Below, piece by piece: positions 22,277 through 33,601 of a DNA stretch of 64,000 bases. The notes below the pieces were generated by a model. It worked only from the letters and a program-made list of their open reading frames with translations, searched no databases and was not told the origin of the DNA. The position numbers were made by a program, and so were the translations under genes. The stretch is from NCBI GenBank assembly GCA_006176705.1, contig QRFJ01003079.1, forward strand, positions 111,470 to 175,469, written 5' to 3'. Origin of the DNA: Cocos nucifera. Taxonomy: Eukaryota; Streptophyta; Magnoliopsida; Arecales; Arecaceae. Positions within the stretch are counted from its first letter, which is position 1; each line of letters opens with the position of its first letter.

Positions 22277-22289
22277 TGGTATCAGAGCC
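22277..22289 (+). other. A1 primer binding site
   Basis: TGGTATCAGAGCC, two bases after the LTR end; complement of the initiator-Met tRNA 3' end. Confidence 0.9.
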
Positions 22290-24138
22290 AAGGTTCTAAA
22301 GTGTTTAGATCTGATTTTAAATTTATTTTAATTAAAAAATAAGTGATTTCAGATGTCACATGAGATGTGATTAGATCTGAAATTAGAAAAATTAAAACTA
22401 AATGATTTGGATCTAAGATTAGAAAATATGCATGACTAGTTCTAAAATAGAATAGTTCTATAGAATAGTCTTACATGTTTATAATTTAATTTGATTAAAT
22501 CATATTTTAGATCTATTTATTTACTATTTTTTGATATTATAATTATTATAATAACATCTAAAAAATAGCAAATAAAAATTATTTAATTTTAACATCATAT
22601 GAGATATGATTGATGCATGTCTAGACTAGTTGTAGAATAGTTCTACATAGTTGTCTAGATTAGAGTTTATTTTGATAAGATCAATTTAAATCTATTTTTT
22701 AGATTATTATGAGATAATTTAGATCTAAAAATATGCATGATTCGATACATGAGATGTATGCAAAAAATGCCATGATTAGATCTAATTTGTATATGAGATA
22801 TATGATATAGATCTAAAACTGTTTTGTAGTATTACATGTTCCTGATTAAGACATTCCTCTTGGCCGTCCAATCATAAGAATGAAGAAGAATTTAAAGGCC
22901 CTCTCCTTCCATCTGATGGGGTGTTCTTATGACGTGTAGGGATGCTGCACATTCATCCTTAATCAAAAATCCAAAACTTACTTCTGCAAAACCCTAGATC
23001 CTGAAACCCTAGGATTTATTATGCATATTTTATTTATAAACCCTACTTAATTAAAAATTAAGATTATGAAATATTAATTAGGTCTAAAATTGAGAATTTT
23101 AGATCTAAGATATATTCATAATATTGGGTTCGGGCTTGGCTAGCTCAATTAGATCTAAGCGGGTGATCAAACCGAATCAAGAGTTGGTTAGATGGGATCA
23201 ACAATGCTTAAATTGGCCAGCCTAATAGAATTAAGTCTGGGTCAAGATCGAGTCACGATCAAGCAAGACCTAATTAGGCTCAGAGGTTAGAGTGTGGATT
23301 GTAGGCTAACCCAATTGGTTCTGACTCAATAATTTGGTGTCTAAGGTAAGTGTGGCACATACGACCGACTGATTTTTAATTGGGAGCTACTCGACCTGAA
23401 TGCATTCTTGTACGAGTTAATGGCATATCCCTTTCACCGATCTCACTTATCTGGCCATATCTGTTGACTCAGTTCTAATCTGTGGTGGTCAATAATCTGG
23501 GCTAACCTATGCCACTAGGTTAGTCATAATTATTATGACTATGATAAGTCTAGTTTAATGAGACCTGAATCAATTCTCCCTAAGAAAAGATTAAGTCTGA
23601 GGTCTTCCACCATTGTAGATGTATGGACCCTTCTCGGGGTTGATTATTCTCGACTAGATACAATGGCTTAGTTGCACCGGAAAGACGCAACCATGTCTAT
23701 TAGGCATTGGATGCTATGGGCAGGAGGATGAGTTGGGCTCAATATTTTGGATATAGTGAGAGACTCAATTAGGAATCCAGTTTGTGCAAATGGTGGGTCT
23801 GACTTAACTAAGAAGTGGATCAATATTCTGGATACGATGAGATTCATGAATTAGAGACCAAGTTTGGATGCACCATAATTAGAGAATCATTGAACAAGAG
23901 TTGTTCACTCATTGGCTAACCCATCACCAATATCTGTTAAGTAAGGTGATGAGTCAGTTGGTGAGACCGCATCACTCACTAAAAATCAATAATCATGGAG
24001 ATTTTCACATCTCTACAAAGAGAATGTAGGGATCCGAGAAATAGTGGAAGCTAATTTGTTTAAAAATAAAATTTTTAAACAAATTGGTCAAGTCATAATT
24101 ACAATATCTAACTAGAATCTTTGACTTTCTACAGAAAA
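22290..24138 (+). other. A1 leader, 1.85 kb non-coding
   Basis: Long untranslated leader between PBS and gag. It holds a nested inverted-repeat block (22844-22964) conserved in A2. It also has a CTAAGGTAAGT splice-donor-like site near 23341 and a CTTTGACTTTCTACAG acceptor-like site just before the gag start. No conserved frame was seen between A1 and A2. Confidence 0.7.
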
Positions 24139-24990
24139 ATGTCTACGTCCAACCCATTGGCACGTATCCTAGACACACATAGACTGACCGGATCCAATTA
24201 TAAAGATTGGCTTAAGAACTACAAAATCATTTTGGATTCTAAGAAGTTAACCCATGTATTAGACCAGGACCCTCCCACCTTACCAGCCCGTCCATCCGCT
24301 GAACAGAGAGCGCCTTTGAAAAAATGGATAGACGAAGATAATAAGGCCAGATATTACATGTTGGACTCGATATCTGATGAACTCTAGTGCCAACATGAAG
24401 ATATCGGGACTGCTCGCCAAATGTTGGCTCACCTGCAAGAGATGTTTGGTGAACAAAGTTGCGCAGCCAAGTATCAAGTCACAAAACGACTTTTTATGGC
24501 TAAGATGCGTGATGGGTAGTCTGTCCAAGATCACTATCTGATGATGATCAAGGACTTGGAAGAGCTTGAGAAGCTCGGTGTGAAGTTAGACTTGGATCTG
24601 CAGAATGATGTTATTCTGCAATCCTTGACTAATGCATATGGGCAATTCATCATGAATTGCCATATGCATAAACTTCAAAATTCCTTAGCCGAATTAATGA
24701 ACATGCTGGTCACCGCTGAGCTTTCTATGAAAGGTTCTAAAGGCTCAGTTCTTGGTATGGAATGGACTTTCAAAATAAAGTCTTCTGAAAAGAAAAAAAA
24801 GTCTGCAAAAAAGCAGAAGGTGGAAAGAGAAAAGAAGAAGAAGGCAGAGTCGAAGAAGATGGCCGCTGTCAAAGAAAAGTGTTTTCATTGTAACAGCGAT
24901 GGCCACTGGAAGCAGAACTGCCCTACTTACCTGGCCACCCTGAAGAACAAGAAGGAAGGTCCTTCTGGAGGTATGCTCGTTATTGAGTCT
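24139..24990 (+). pseudogene. A1 gag
   Basis: ATG at 24139, in the sequence AAAAATG, matches the A2 start. The protein begins MSTSNPLARILDTHRL and goes through YKDWLKNYKIIL, the start of copia capsid. Two stops (TAG near 24388 and 24518) replace Gln codons of A2. A Lys-rich stretch precedes the CCHC zinc knuckle CFHCNSDGHWKQNC (24880-24921), which is intact. Gag packages the RNA in the particle; this copy is broken before the nucleocapsid. Confidence 0.85.
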
Positions 24991-25407
24991 AACCTTACGA
25001 TTTCTTCTGCATCCAGTTGGGTGCTTGACTCTGATTCTAGTGCTCATCTGTGCACTTTCATACAAAGTCTTGAGGATAGCAGAAGGCTAAGGGATGGAGA
25101 CATGATCCTACGCATCGAAAATAGAGCAAGAGTTGCTGCAGTGGCAATGGAAATATACCCTCTTCGATTACCATCTGGTTTAGACTTAGTTTTGAAAGAC
25201 TATTATTATGTGCCTGCAGCTAGCATAAATTTGATTTCTGTTTCATGCTTAGCACTAGAAGGCTATGTGATTACCTTCTTTAAAAACCATTGTAACATTC
25301 TTTATGAAAGAAATAAAATTGTAAATGGTTTCCTTATTAACGGTCTTTATCAGCTACATATTGATGTATCTGTTCTAACTATCGAGCAAAACATGAATGC
25401 CAAATGA
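24991..25407 (+). pseudogene. A1 protease and start of GAG-pre-integrase
   Basis: This is in frame with the preceding zinc knuckle. WVLDSDSSAHLC near 25018 is the active site; the family DSG is DSD here (A2 keeps DSG). NLISVSCLA near 25230 marks the end of the protease-linker region. A TGA at 25405 replaces CGA of A2. Confidence 0.8.
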
Positions 25408-26350
25408 TCTAAGGATGGTCCAAATGATAGGCATCTATGGCACCTAAGATTAGGTCATATAGCAGAAGATAGGATCAACAAATTGGAGAAAAATGGGCTA
25501 TTGAGTTCTTTGACTTTCGAGTCATATCCAACTTGTGAATCTTGTCTTCAAGGCAAAATGACTAAACTCCCTTTTGTAGGACATGGAAAAAGGGCCACAG
25601 ATCTCCTTGCCCTAGTACATACTGATGTGTGCGGCCCATTTGATGTGTCGACTAGAGGTAATTTTGTCTACTTCATTATCTTTACCGATGATCTGTCTAG
25701 GTATGGGTATGCGTATCTTATGAAATATAAATCTGAAGCTTTTGAAAAGTTCAAAGAATTCAGACATGAAGTAGAAAAATAAATTGGAAAATCCATTAAG
25801 GTTCTTCGATCAGAACGAGGAGGTGAATACCTTAGCCAGGAATTCCTAGACTATCTCAAGAAAAATGGCAAAGTCTCTCAATGGACTCCATCAGAAATAC
25901 CTCAACTCAGCGGGGTTTCAGAATGGAGAAATCGGACTCTATTGGATCTGGTTCGATCCATGATGAGCTTCATAGACCTCCCTAATTTTCTTTGGGGACA
26001 CTCATTGTTAACTTCAATTTATCTACTGAATAGGGTTTCCTCTAAAATCGTTCCTACCACACCGTATGAGATATGGCACGGTAAGAAACCAAGTCTGAGT
26101 CATCTTAGAATTTAGGATTGTCCGGCTCATGTCAAAAGACAACAAGTGGACAAGTTAGAGTTTAGGTCCTTCAGAGCTCGATTCATAGGATATCCTAAAG
26201 AGTCATTAGGATACTATTTCTATACTCGAGAAGACTACAATATGATTGTGAGTCGACATGCCATCTTTCTTGAAAAATAGTTTATTCAAGATTGCGGCAT
26301 TGGAAAGCAGATCAAGCTTGATGAGAAAGTCTCACAAGTACAACAAGCTA
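25408..26350 (+). pseudogene. A1 integrase
   Basis: The N-terminal zinc part reads WHLRLGHIAED and later CESCLQGK (25440-25560). The core begins with HTDVCGPF, the first Asp. At about 25810 the second catalytic Asp of A2 (RSDRGGEY) is Glu (RSERGGEY). The third acidic residue is in SGVSEWRNR near 25910. A stop near 25780 (CAA to TAA) and TAG near 26114 (Trp in A2) break the frame. Confidence 0.85.
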
Positions 26351-27400
26351 AGGACCAATTGAAACCAAATCAGGTTGAGCCAATAAGAACACTACCTCCT
26401 CCACCTCATAGATCGGAAAGAGTTTTCCGTCCCCCTGAAAGATACTTAAGTAATATTTTAGAGGAAGTAGAGAAAATATTCCTCGTAGGTAATGGTGCTC
26501 ATGGTGATAATCCCAAAACCTACAATGAGGCGATATCAGATATCGACTCCGAGAAATGGCTAGTGGCAATGCAGTCAAAAATTGACTCAATGAACTCAAA
26601 CCAAGTTTGGACCTTGGTAGATCTACCAGAAGGTATAGTACCTATTGGGTATAAATGGATCTTCAAGAGAAAGATTGGTGTAGATGAGAATGTGGAGACA
26701 TTCAAGGCTAGACTAGTGGCAAAAGGTTATAGTCAATGCGAAGGCATTGACTATCAGGATACCTTTTCTCCAGTGGCTATACTAAAATCCATCCGCACAT
26801 TGCTTGCTATTGCAGCCTATTTTGATTATGAAATATGGCAAATGGACATGAAAACGATGTTCTTAAATGGATATCTTGAGGAAGATATCTATATCGAACA
26901 GCCGCTAGGTTTCACATCCAATGATACTGATCACAAGGTTTGCAAGCTGCAAAGGTCCATATATGGACTTAAGCAAGCATCTCGGAGCTGGAACACTCAT
27001 TTCAATGATGTGATCAAAAAGTTTGGTTTCATCAAAAATGAAGAGGAACCATGTGTCTTCAAAAAGATCAGTGGGAGCGCTGTAGTCTTCCTCATATTGT
27101 ACGTGGATGACATCCTTCTTATTGGGAATGATATTTCCATGATGACGATAGTTAAAATATGGTTGTTTAAGGAATTCTCAAATGAAAGACCTAGGTGAAG
27201 CATCCTTTATTCTAGGAATTAAGGTCTATAGGGATAGACCGAATAGGATGCTAGGACTTTCACAGAAGATGTACATAGAGGAAGTACTAAAGAGATTTAG
27301 TATGGAAAACTCTAAGAGAGGATTAATACCCTTCAGACATGGTATTCAACTTTCCAAGAAGATATGACCTAGCACACCTGAGGAAATAGAATGCATGAGC
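26351..27400 (+). pseudogene. A1 reverse transcriptase
   Basis: Long frame 26359-27198, starting in the integrase-RT linker. It has NQVWTLVDLPEG, GYKWIFKRK, FKARLVAKGYSQ and the catalytic LYVDDILLIG near 27095-27125. In the A2-like consensus the RT continues past 27180 in another frame (a one-base shift in A1 near 27180), with DLGEASFILGIKVYRD. The YVDD box is intact. Confidence 0.88.
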
Positions 27401-28084
27401 AAGATCCCTTATGCTTCTGCAATAGGGAGCCTTATGTATGCCATGCTATGTACACGACCTGATATAGCCCATGCTGTGGGTGTTACAAGCAGATATCAGT
27501 CAAATTCAGGTGAAGAACACTGGACTTTTGTGAAATGTATCCTTAAGTACTTAAGAAGAACTAAGGATATGATGTTGGTCTTTGGTAACGGAGAACTCCA
27601 AGTCCAGGGATACACAGACTCGGATTTCATGTTCGATATAGATGATCGAAAGTCGACATCTGGGAGTCTGTTTGTGTGCAATGGTGGTGCTGTCAGCTGA
27701 AAGAGTTCCAAGCAAACTATGATAGCAGATTTCATCATGGAAGCAGAATATATCGCTGCATATCAGAGGCTGTGAAGGAAGCATTCTGGTACAAAAAATT
27801 TGCTGTAGTAAATCAGAGTAATGCCATCAGATGCCATTCCCCTTTACTACAATAATAATGGCGCCATAGCCCTTGCTAAGGAGCCAAGGTCTCACCAGAA
27901 ATCCAAGCACATTAAGCGGTGATACCACCTCATCCGCGATTACCTCAAGAAGGATTACGTCGAGGTCAAGAGAGTCGACTCCACAGATAATGTGGCAGAC
28001 CCGCTTACAAAGCCGTTGGGCCAACAAAAGATCGAAGCCCACCTTGAGAAGATGGGACTTAGATTTATAGCCAATTGGCTTTAG
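27401..28084 (+). pseudogene. A1 RNase H
   Basis: PDIAHAVG and DDRKSTSGS are present (27460-27670). The catalytic Glu region reads MEAEYIAAY near 27740 but follows a stop. After a further break the tail reads the usual KHIKR and ADPLTKPLG segments (27910-28020). It ends shortly before the polypurine tract. Confidence 0.82.
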
Positions 28085-28098
28085 GACAAGTGGGAGAT
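28085..28098 (+). other. A1 polypurine tract
   Basis: GACAAGTGGGAGAT directly before the 3' LTR; the same tract lies before the A2 3' LTR (51117-51130). Confidence 0.85.
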
Positions 28099-30411
28099 TG
28101 TTAGATATATGTGCCCTAGAAGCTAGAATTGGCTGACACTTGTAATACACTTCTAGGAGCAAAATTATAATTTTGACTATAATTAATAAAATGGGTTATT
28201 TTCTATCACATATGTATATTTAGTATCTATGATACATCCTTTGAGTTAATGGTAATGATAATTCATATTTTCAAGAGTTAAAAATTTAAGGCATGAATAA
28301 TTATTATTAACTCATAAAATGCTTTCGACCATAGGATCATCACGAGGATGGTGATTGATCCAAAAGGTTCGTGTACAATCGCTTCTCTTTAGTAGATGAG
28401 TCTTGAGTCTATGGTGTAGAGACACCGAAGCGAGAGTACAGATACTCGTTAGAGAATGAGGGCACTGAGCGTGACCACCTCGAGTAGTCATTAGGAAGTC
28501 TACCTTCTCATCAATGACTGACTCAATGCTGCAGTGGTGTGTCTGGTTCTTTGACCTGAGGTGCATCGATAGTTCACCTTAAGAGTATTATAGTTTGACT
28601 ACACCATAACTCGGTCTCCTAGCCATTCGAAATCCTGAGGTGTATGTTGGCTATAGCATGTTCATTGTAGGAACTGGATTGCATCAAGATGGAATCTATC
28701 TACCTCGGTGGTAGAGGAGCAACCCTATGATGATCATGAGAATCAAGTCCAAAAGCCCATGGCCATGGCAGAGTGAAATGATAGAAAGAGTTTCTATTTA
28801 GGTTTTCACATCGGACTTGAATCAAATGATTACATCATATGACAGAAACTAGGGTTTGATGAGTTCACCTTAACCCTAATTTGATTAGGGCTCAAGATAG
28901 AAGAACTTAATCACATAGGTAGCTGCACCAAGAGGTTCGCATTCAGCTCTGATGGGTTACCACCATATACTGCTAGGTGTCACTGGTGGATTTTGGGAGC
29001 AATTAGAATGATTTAGATGATCGATCATTCTAGCTATTCGAATCAGAAGAGTTCTGATCCATCAAAAGGAGTTTCGATAATGTCAATGATAGAGATCATG
29101 ACATATCCCATTACTATACAGGACTGAACCTAACTGGGTCACATAAACAAGGGTTTGAATTTGGTGATCATCAATTGAACTAATCCAGTTCAATTGATCT
29201 GAATGAGATTCAATTAGGTTCAAGAAAATCATGCTAGCACTCGATTGAACCTAACATTCTTCTTTTACTATCATAAAAAATTATTCTGACTGAGCCAAAG
29301 GAGTTTGTGCTCAATCAGAGGCCTTCACTTGGTTTGACTGGAGCTTGTCTAGATCAAAAAAGGGTTGTCTTATTTTATAAGACAATACCTACCATATTTG
29401 GTCACCTGCCATTTCTCGTCCTTTGACTTTGGTCAAAAATTGACCTTTGACTGGTAAAATGTTGACCATTGACACTTTGACTTCTGTCCATATGTCATAC
29501 ACCTATTGAAAGCTAGTGGGGGCTTGTCCCCCTGCTAGAACCTGGTAAGGAGAAGGGCGCATGCCACCCTTGGCGTGTGCCCAAGCTGGAGGCGCCCAAG
29601 AGTCCCTGTTGGACAGGAGTCCCAAGCTGAAGGCGCCCAGTAGTCCCTATTGTACAGGGACTCCATCTCCTTTTTGGATTCCGATTAGACTCCTCCTAAG
29701 AATCAACTTTGATTGATCTTAGGCACCATCTAAGGAGGAATCCATGGGACTCTATTCTCACCAATCAGATTTAGATCTGATTTCACAAAGGATTGTGATT
29801 GGTTGGGATGAAGAGGAGTTGGATCACGCATAGTCTATAAATAAGACCATGCGCCCAACTCAAGGAGTATCTAAAAATTCCCACACCCCAAGGCTGCCTC
29901 TCTCCTCCTCCTCCATGCCAAGACCATCTTCTCCCTCTCCTCTCCATGCCCTAAGTGGTTTGGGATCTAGTTGGTGCGATCCAAGCGAGAGAAAGGCGAC
30001 AGAAAGTTAAAAGGCTGCGCTGCTGCAAAGAACAACTGCTGATCTTTGAAAGCCATTTTGAAGATCCTCCAAATCAGATTCAGATCTGATTTTTGAAGAC
30101 GTGATAGAGAAGAAGAGGATCTCCAGATCCAACCCGAGTGGATACCAGTAGAGGTCGGGCACTTACGTGGCTAGATCTAGAATCTTCCACTGCTTACAGG
30201 ATCATCAAACGGGTAATAGGATTACCCTACATCAAGGTAAATTAAATTTGATTTAATTTATCAAGATTTTATTTTTATTATTAGAATAATAAGAATTAAA
30301 TTTGAAACATCTTAGATCTAATTTAGATCAAAGAAAAAAAATTTTGAAATATATCTCTTGATCCGATCAAATCTGAACGAACCTGATCCAAAAAATCAGG
30401 ATTTCCCTTCA
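28099..30411 (+). repeat. A1 3' LTR
   Basis: 2313 bp, about 47 bp longer than the 5' copy. Most of the difference is a local tandem duplication of about 41 bp at 29581-29663 (CCAAGCTGGAGGCGCCC-type unit). TATA box at 29836-29843. Ends CCCTTCA. Confidence 0.9.
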
Positions 30412-31500
30412 AGTGAATCTTGATGAAATTGCCATGAAGAGTGTCCAATGCCTAGTTGTAATGAATGCTAACATAAAAGAAACTAGTTGGCATTGGCACC
30501 AAAGATTAAGTCACGCTAGCATGCATACTCTTTATAAATTACATAATAAAGACTTAGTTAAGGGGCAACCAAAACTAAATTTTAAAGTTGATCAAGTTTG
30601 TGATGCTTACCAATTTGGAAAATAAACTAGGAGGAGTTTCAAATCCAAAAATATGATTTCAACTTTTAGTCCTCTTGAATTGATTCATATGGATTTGTTT
30701 GGACCTACTAGGACCACAAGCCTAGGAAGAAAGAAGTATGGTCTAGTAATTGTTGATGATTATTCTCGTTTCACTTGGATTCTATTTTTAGCTCATAAAG
30801 ATGAAACATTTTCAATATTTTCAAAGTTTTATAAGAAAATAACAAATGAAAAAAACTCTACTATGGTATGTATCCATAATGATCATGGCACCGAATTTGA
30901 AAATAAATACTTTGAAGAATTTTGCAATGAACAAGGTATAGAACATAATTTTTCAGCACCTAGAATCCCTCAACAAAATAGAGTTGTTGAAAAAAAAAAT
31001 AGAACCTTTGTTGATATGGCCCATACCATATTGTGTAAAAAGAATCTACCCAAATACTTTTGGACTGAAGCTATTAACATAGCATGTTATATCCTAAATA
31101 GAGTTTTTATTCATCTGATCTTAAAAAAGACCTCCTATAAGCTTTGAAAAGGAAAATGACCTAATATTAATTATTTTCATATTTTTGTTTGTAAATATTT
31201 TATTCATAATAATGGTAAAGATAATCTAGGCAAATTTGATGCTAAGTCTGATGAGGGTATATTCCTTGGATATTCTACATCTAGCAAAGCATATAGAGTC
31301 TTCAATAAATACTCTTTGATTGTTGAAGAATCTATACATATTATCTTTGATGAAGCTAATAATCAATCTTCGAGAAAGAAAAATATTTTTGATGATAATA
31401 CAGGAATTCTTGAAGATGAATGAAGGACCTAAACTTGAAGGACAATAACATTCAAGATAAAGATAAACCTACAATAATCTTGGAACAAAGCAATGATGGT
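30412..31500 (+). pseudogene. SIRE-like GAG-pre-integrase and integrase
   Basis: This continues the SIRE frame after A1. WHWHQRLSHASM near 30490 and a damaged CxxC (CDAYQFGK) form the zinc part. The core has HMDLFGPTR (first Asp, near 30688), CIHNDHGTEFEN (second Asp, near 30872) and PQQNRVVEKKNRT (Glu, near 30970). The last is a change from the usual QNGVVERKNRT. The frame 30653-31147 is 164 codons without a stop, the best preserved piece of this pol. Confidence 0.85.
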
Positions 31501-32560
31501 GAGAATGAAGCATCTAATGATCATAGAGATCAACCCAAGAAGTGGAGGTATGCACACAATCACCCAAGAGAATTGATATTAGGTGATCCTTCATAAGGGG
31601 TAAGAACTAGATCCTCTTTTAAGGATACATTTGATTACATTGTATTTGTTTCTCAAATAGAACCTAAAAACATAGAAGAAGCAGAACAAAACTCTAATTG
31701 GATGTTAGCCATACAAGATGAACTAAACCAATTTGAAAGAAACAATGTATGAACTCTTGTAAATAGACCCATAGATCATCCTATAATTGGTACAAAACGG
31801 GTATTTAGGAATAAATTAGATGAACATGATAATGTTGTAAAAAATAAAGCTAAATTAGTTGCTAAAGGATATAATCAAGAAGGAATTGACTTTGATGAAA
31901 CATATGCACCTATAGCAAGATTAGAGGCTATTAGATTATTACTTACTTTTGCCTATTATATGAATTTTAAATTATTTTAAATGAATATGAAAAGCATCTT
32001 TTTGAATGGTTATATTGCTGAAGAAGTATTATAGAACAACCATCCAGATTTGAAAATTACTCACTTCTCAATCACGTATATAAGTTAAATAAAGCACTCT
32101 ATAGACTTAAACAAGCACCTTGAGCATGGTATGAGAGATTGAGCAAATTTTTATTATAAAATAATTTTATTAGAGGAAGTATAGTTACCATACTATTTTT
32201 AAAAAAGAAAAATAATGACCTTCTTGTGGTTTAAATATATGTGGATGATATCATATTCAGAGCTACTAATGAAATTCTTTGTCAAGAGTTTGCTAAGTTG
32301 ATGCAAAGTGAATTTGAAATGAGCATTATGGGAGAGCTGAATTTCTTCCTTGGACTACAAGTCAAACAATTAAAGAAAGGCATTTTCATTAGCCAAACAA
32401 AGTACATCAAGAAGATGCTCAAAAAGTTTGGCATGGAAAATGAAAAGGAGATTGGCACACCCATGAGCCCCTCATGCAAACTTGACGTAGATGAAAATAG
32501 TAAGAATATAAATAAAAAGCTCTACAGAAGTATGATAAGATCCCTACTTTACTTAACTGC
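31501..32560 (+). pseudogene. SIRE-like reverse transcriptase
   Basis: NWMLAIQDELNQFERNN and GTKRVFRNK near 31695-31810, LVAKGYNQEGIDFDETYAP near 31855, then several stops. The catalytic box reads IYVDDIIF (about 32236-32259), intact, and leads into the 195-codon frame 32241-32828 with LNFFLGLQVKQ. Broken by stops at 31978, 32029 and 32233. Confidence 0.85.
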
Positions 32561-33180
32561 AAGTAGGCCTGATATATTATTTAGTGTATGCATATATGCT
32601 AGATTTCAATCTAACCCTAAAGAATCACACTTACTAGCTATTAAGAGAATTTTTAGATATTTGATCTACACACACAACTTAGATCTTTGGTACTCAAAAC
32701 AATCCTCCATTGAATTGATTGGATACACTGATGCAAACTATGGAGGATGTAGAATTGATAGAAAGAGTACCAGTGGCACCTATCAATTTCTAGGATTGAA
32801 CTTGATCTCTTGGTATAGCAAAATGTAAAACTCTATAGCACTATCAACGACTGAGGTTGAATATGTTGCTACGGAGAGTTACGGTGCTCAAATACTTTGG
32901 ATCAAACAACAACTCGAAGACTTTAAAATTAAGCAAAATAAGATACCTATTAGATGTGATAACACTGGTGCCATAAACTTGACAAAAAATCCTATTCAAC
33001 ATTCAAGAACCAAATACATTAAAATTAGACATTATTTCATTAGAGATCATGTTCAAAACAATAACAATGTGCTTGAATTTATTTCAACTGAAAATCAACT
33101 AGCTGACATTTTTACAAAACCTCTAAGTGAAGATAGATTCTCAAAAATCTAGGGTGAACTTGGTATTTATGATCCACTTT
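32561..33180 (+). pseudogene. SIRE-like RNase H
   Basis: SRPDILFSVC, then YTDANYGG (catalytic Asp) and RKSTSGTYQFLG near 32760. After one stop (32826) come TTEVEYVA with the catalytic Glu, RCDNTGAINLTKNP with Asp, and the tail ADIFTKPL near 33100-33123. Only isolated stops break it. Confidence 0.85.
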
Positions 33181-33601
33181 GAAAATATTTAATCTTGAAT
33201 TTATTGGATCATTTTTTATCACCTTCCATCATCCTTAACACCCCTAATCCCATCTTAAAAAATTAGAGGAAAAATTGGCTTGAAATTCCACTTCTATTCT
33301 GATTTCTTTCCCCTATGCTCGAGAAGTCTCGGGTTATTCACAAAACCTCTCGACTAGATTTTGAGACCTCTCACACTAAATATGAGAACTCTCAAAGTTT
33401 TTGAAATGTCTCATCTTTAAGATGAGAGCTCTCGATTCTTGTGGGCCCTCTTTTTAATTGGTCTATGAGAGGTCTCATGTTTCATTGATTTGTTCTGTTC
33501 TTTCGAGACCTTTCCTCCAAACTCTCCAAAACTCCCCTCTTCTCCTCCAAAACCTTCTGAATCACCTTCTCTTGTCCGTTCCCTCCAAATCTTAAATCTT
33601 A
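33181..33601 (+). promoter_or_regulatory. Spacer between SIRE pol and the extra ORF, with GAGnnCTC palindromes
   Basis: No frame is visible. From about 33315 to 33480 it holds a dense set of GAGAnCTCTC / GAGGTCTC-like palindromes of the same kind as in the SIRE LTRs. It may have promoter activity for the downstream ORF; that is inference. Confidence 0.4.

Larger units (their letters stand above)
20009..30411 (+). mobile_element. A1: Angela-like Ty1/copia element inserted in SIRE pol
   Basis: Complete structure: 5' LTR, PBS, long leader, gag, protease, integrase, RT, RNase H, PPT and 3' LTR, 10.4 kb. The flanks GGTGA (20004-20008) and AGTGA (30412-30416) are the target duplication with one mismatch. 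Removing A1 plus one flank makes the SIRE frame continuous. The coding part has several stops, nearly all explained by C-to-T or G-to-A changes when compared with A2. This copy is old and inactive. Confidence 0.92.

Noticed and set aside
22277..22289. tRNA gene fragments at TGGTATCAGAGCC sites
   Set aside because: They lie directly after LTR ends and are primer binding sites; no cloverleaf around them.
24745..25065. 106-codon minus frame opposite A1 gag
   Set aside because: Shadow of the Lys-rich gag stretch on the plus strand.
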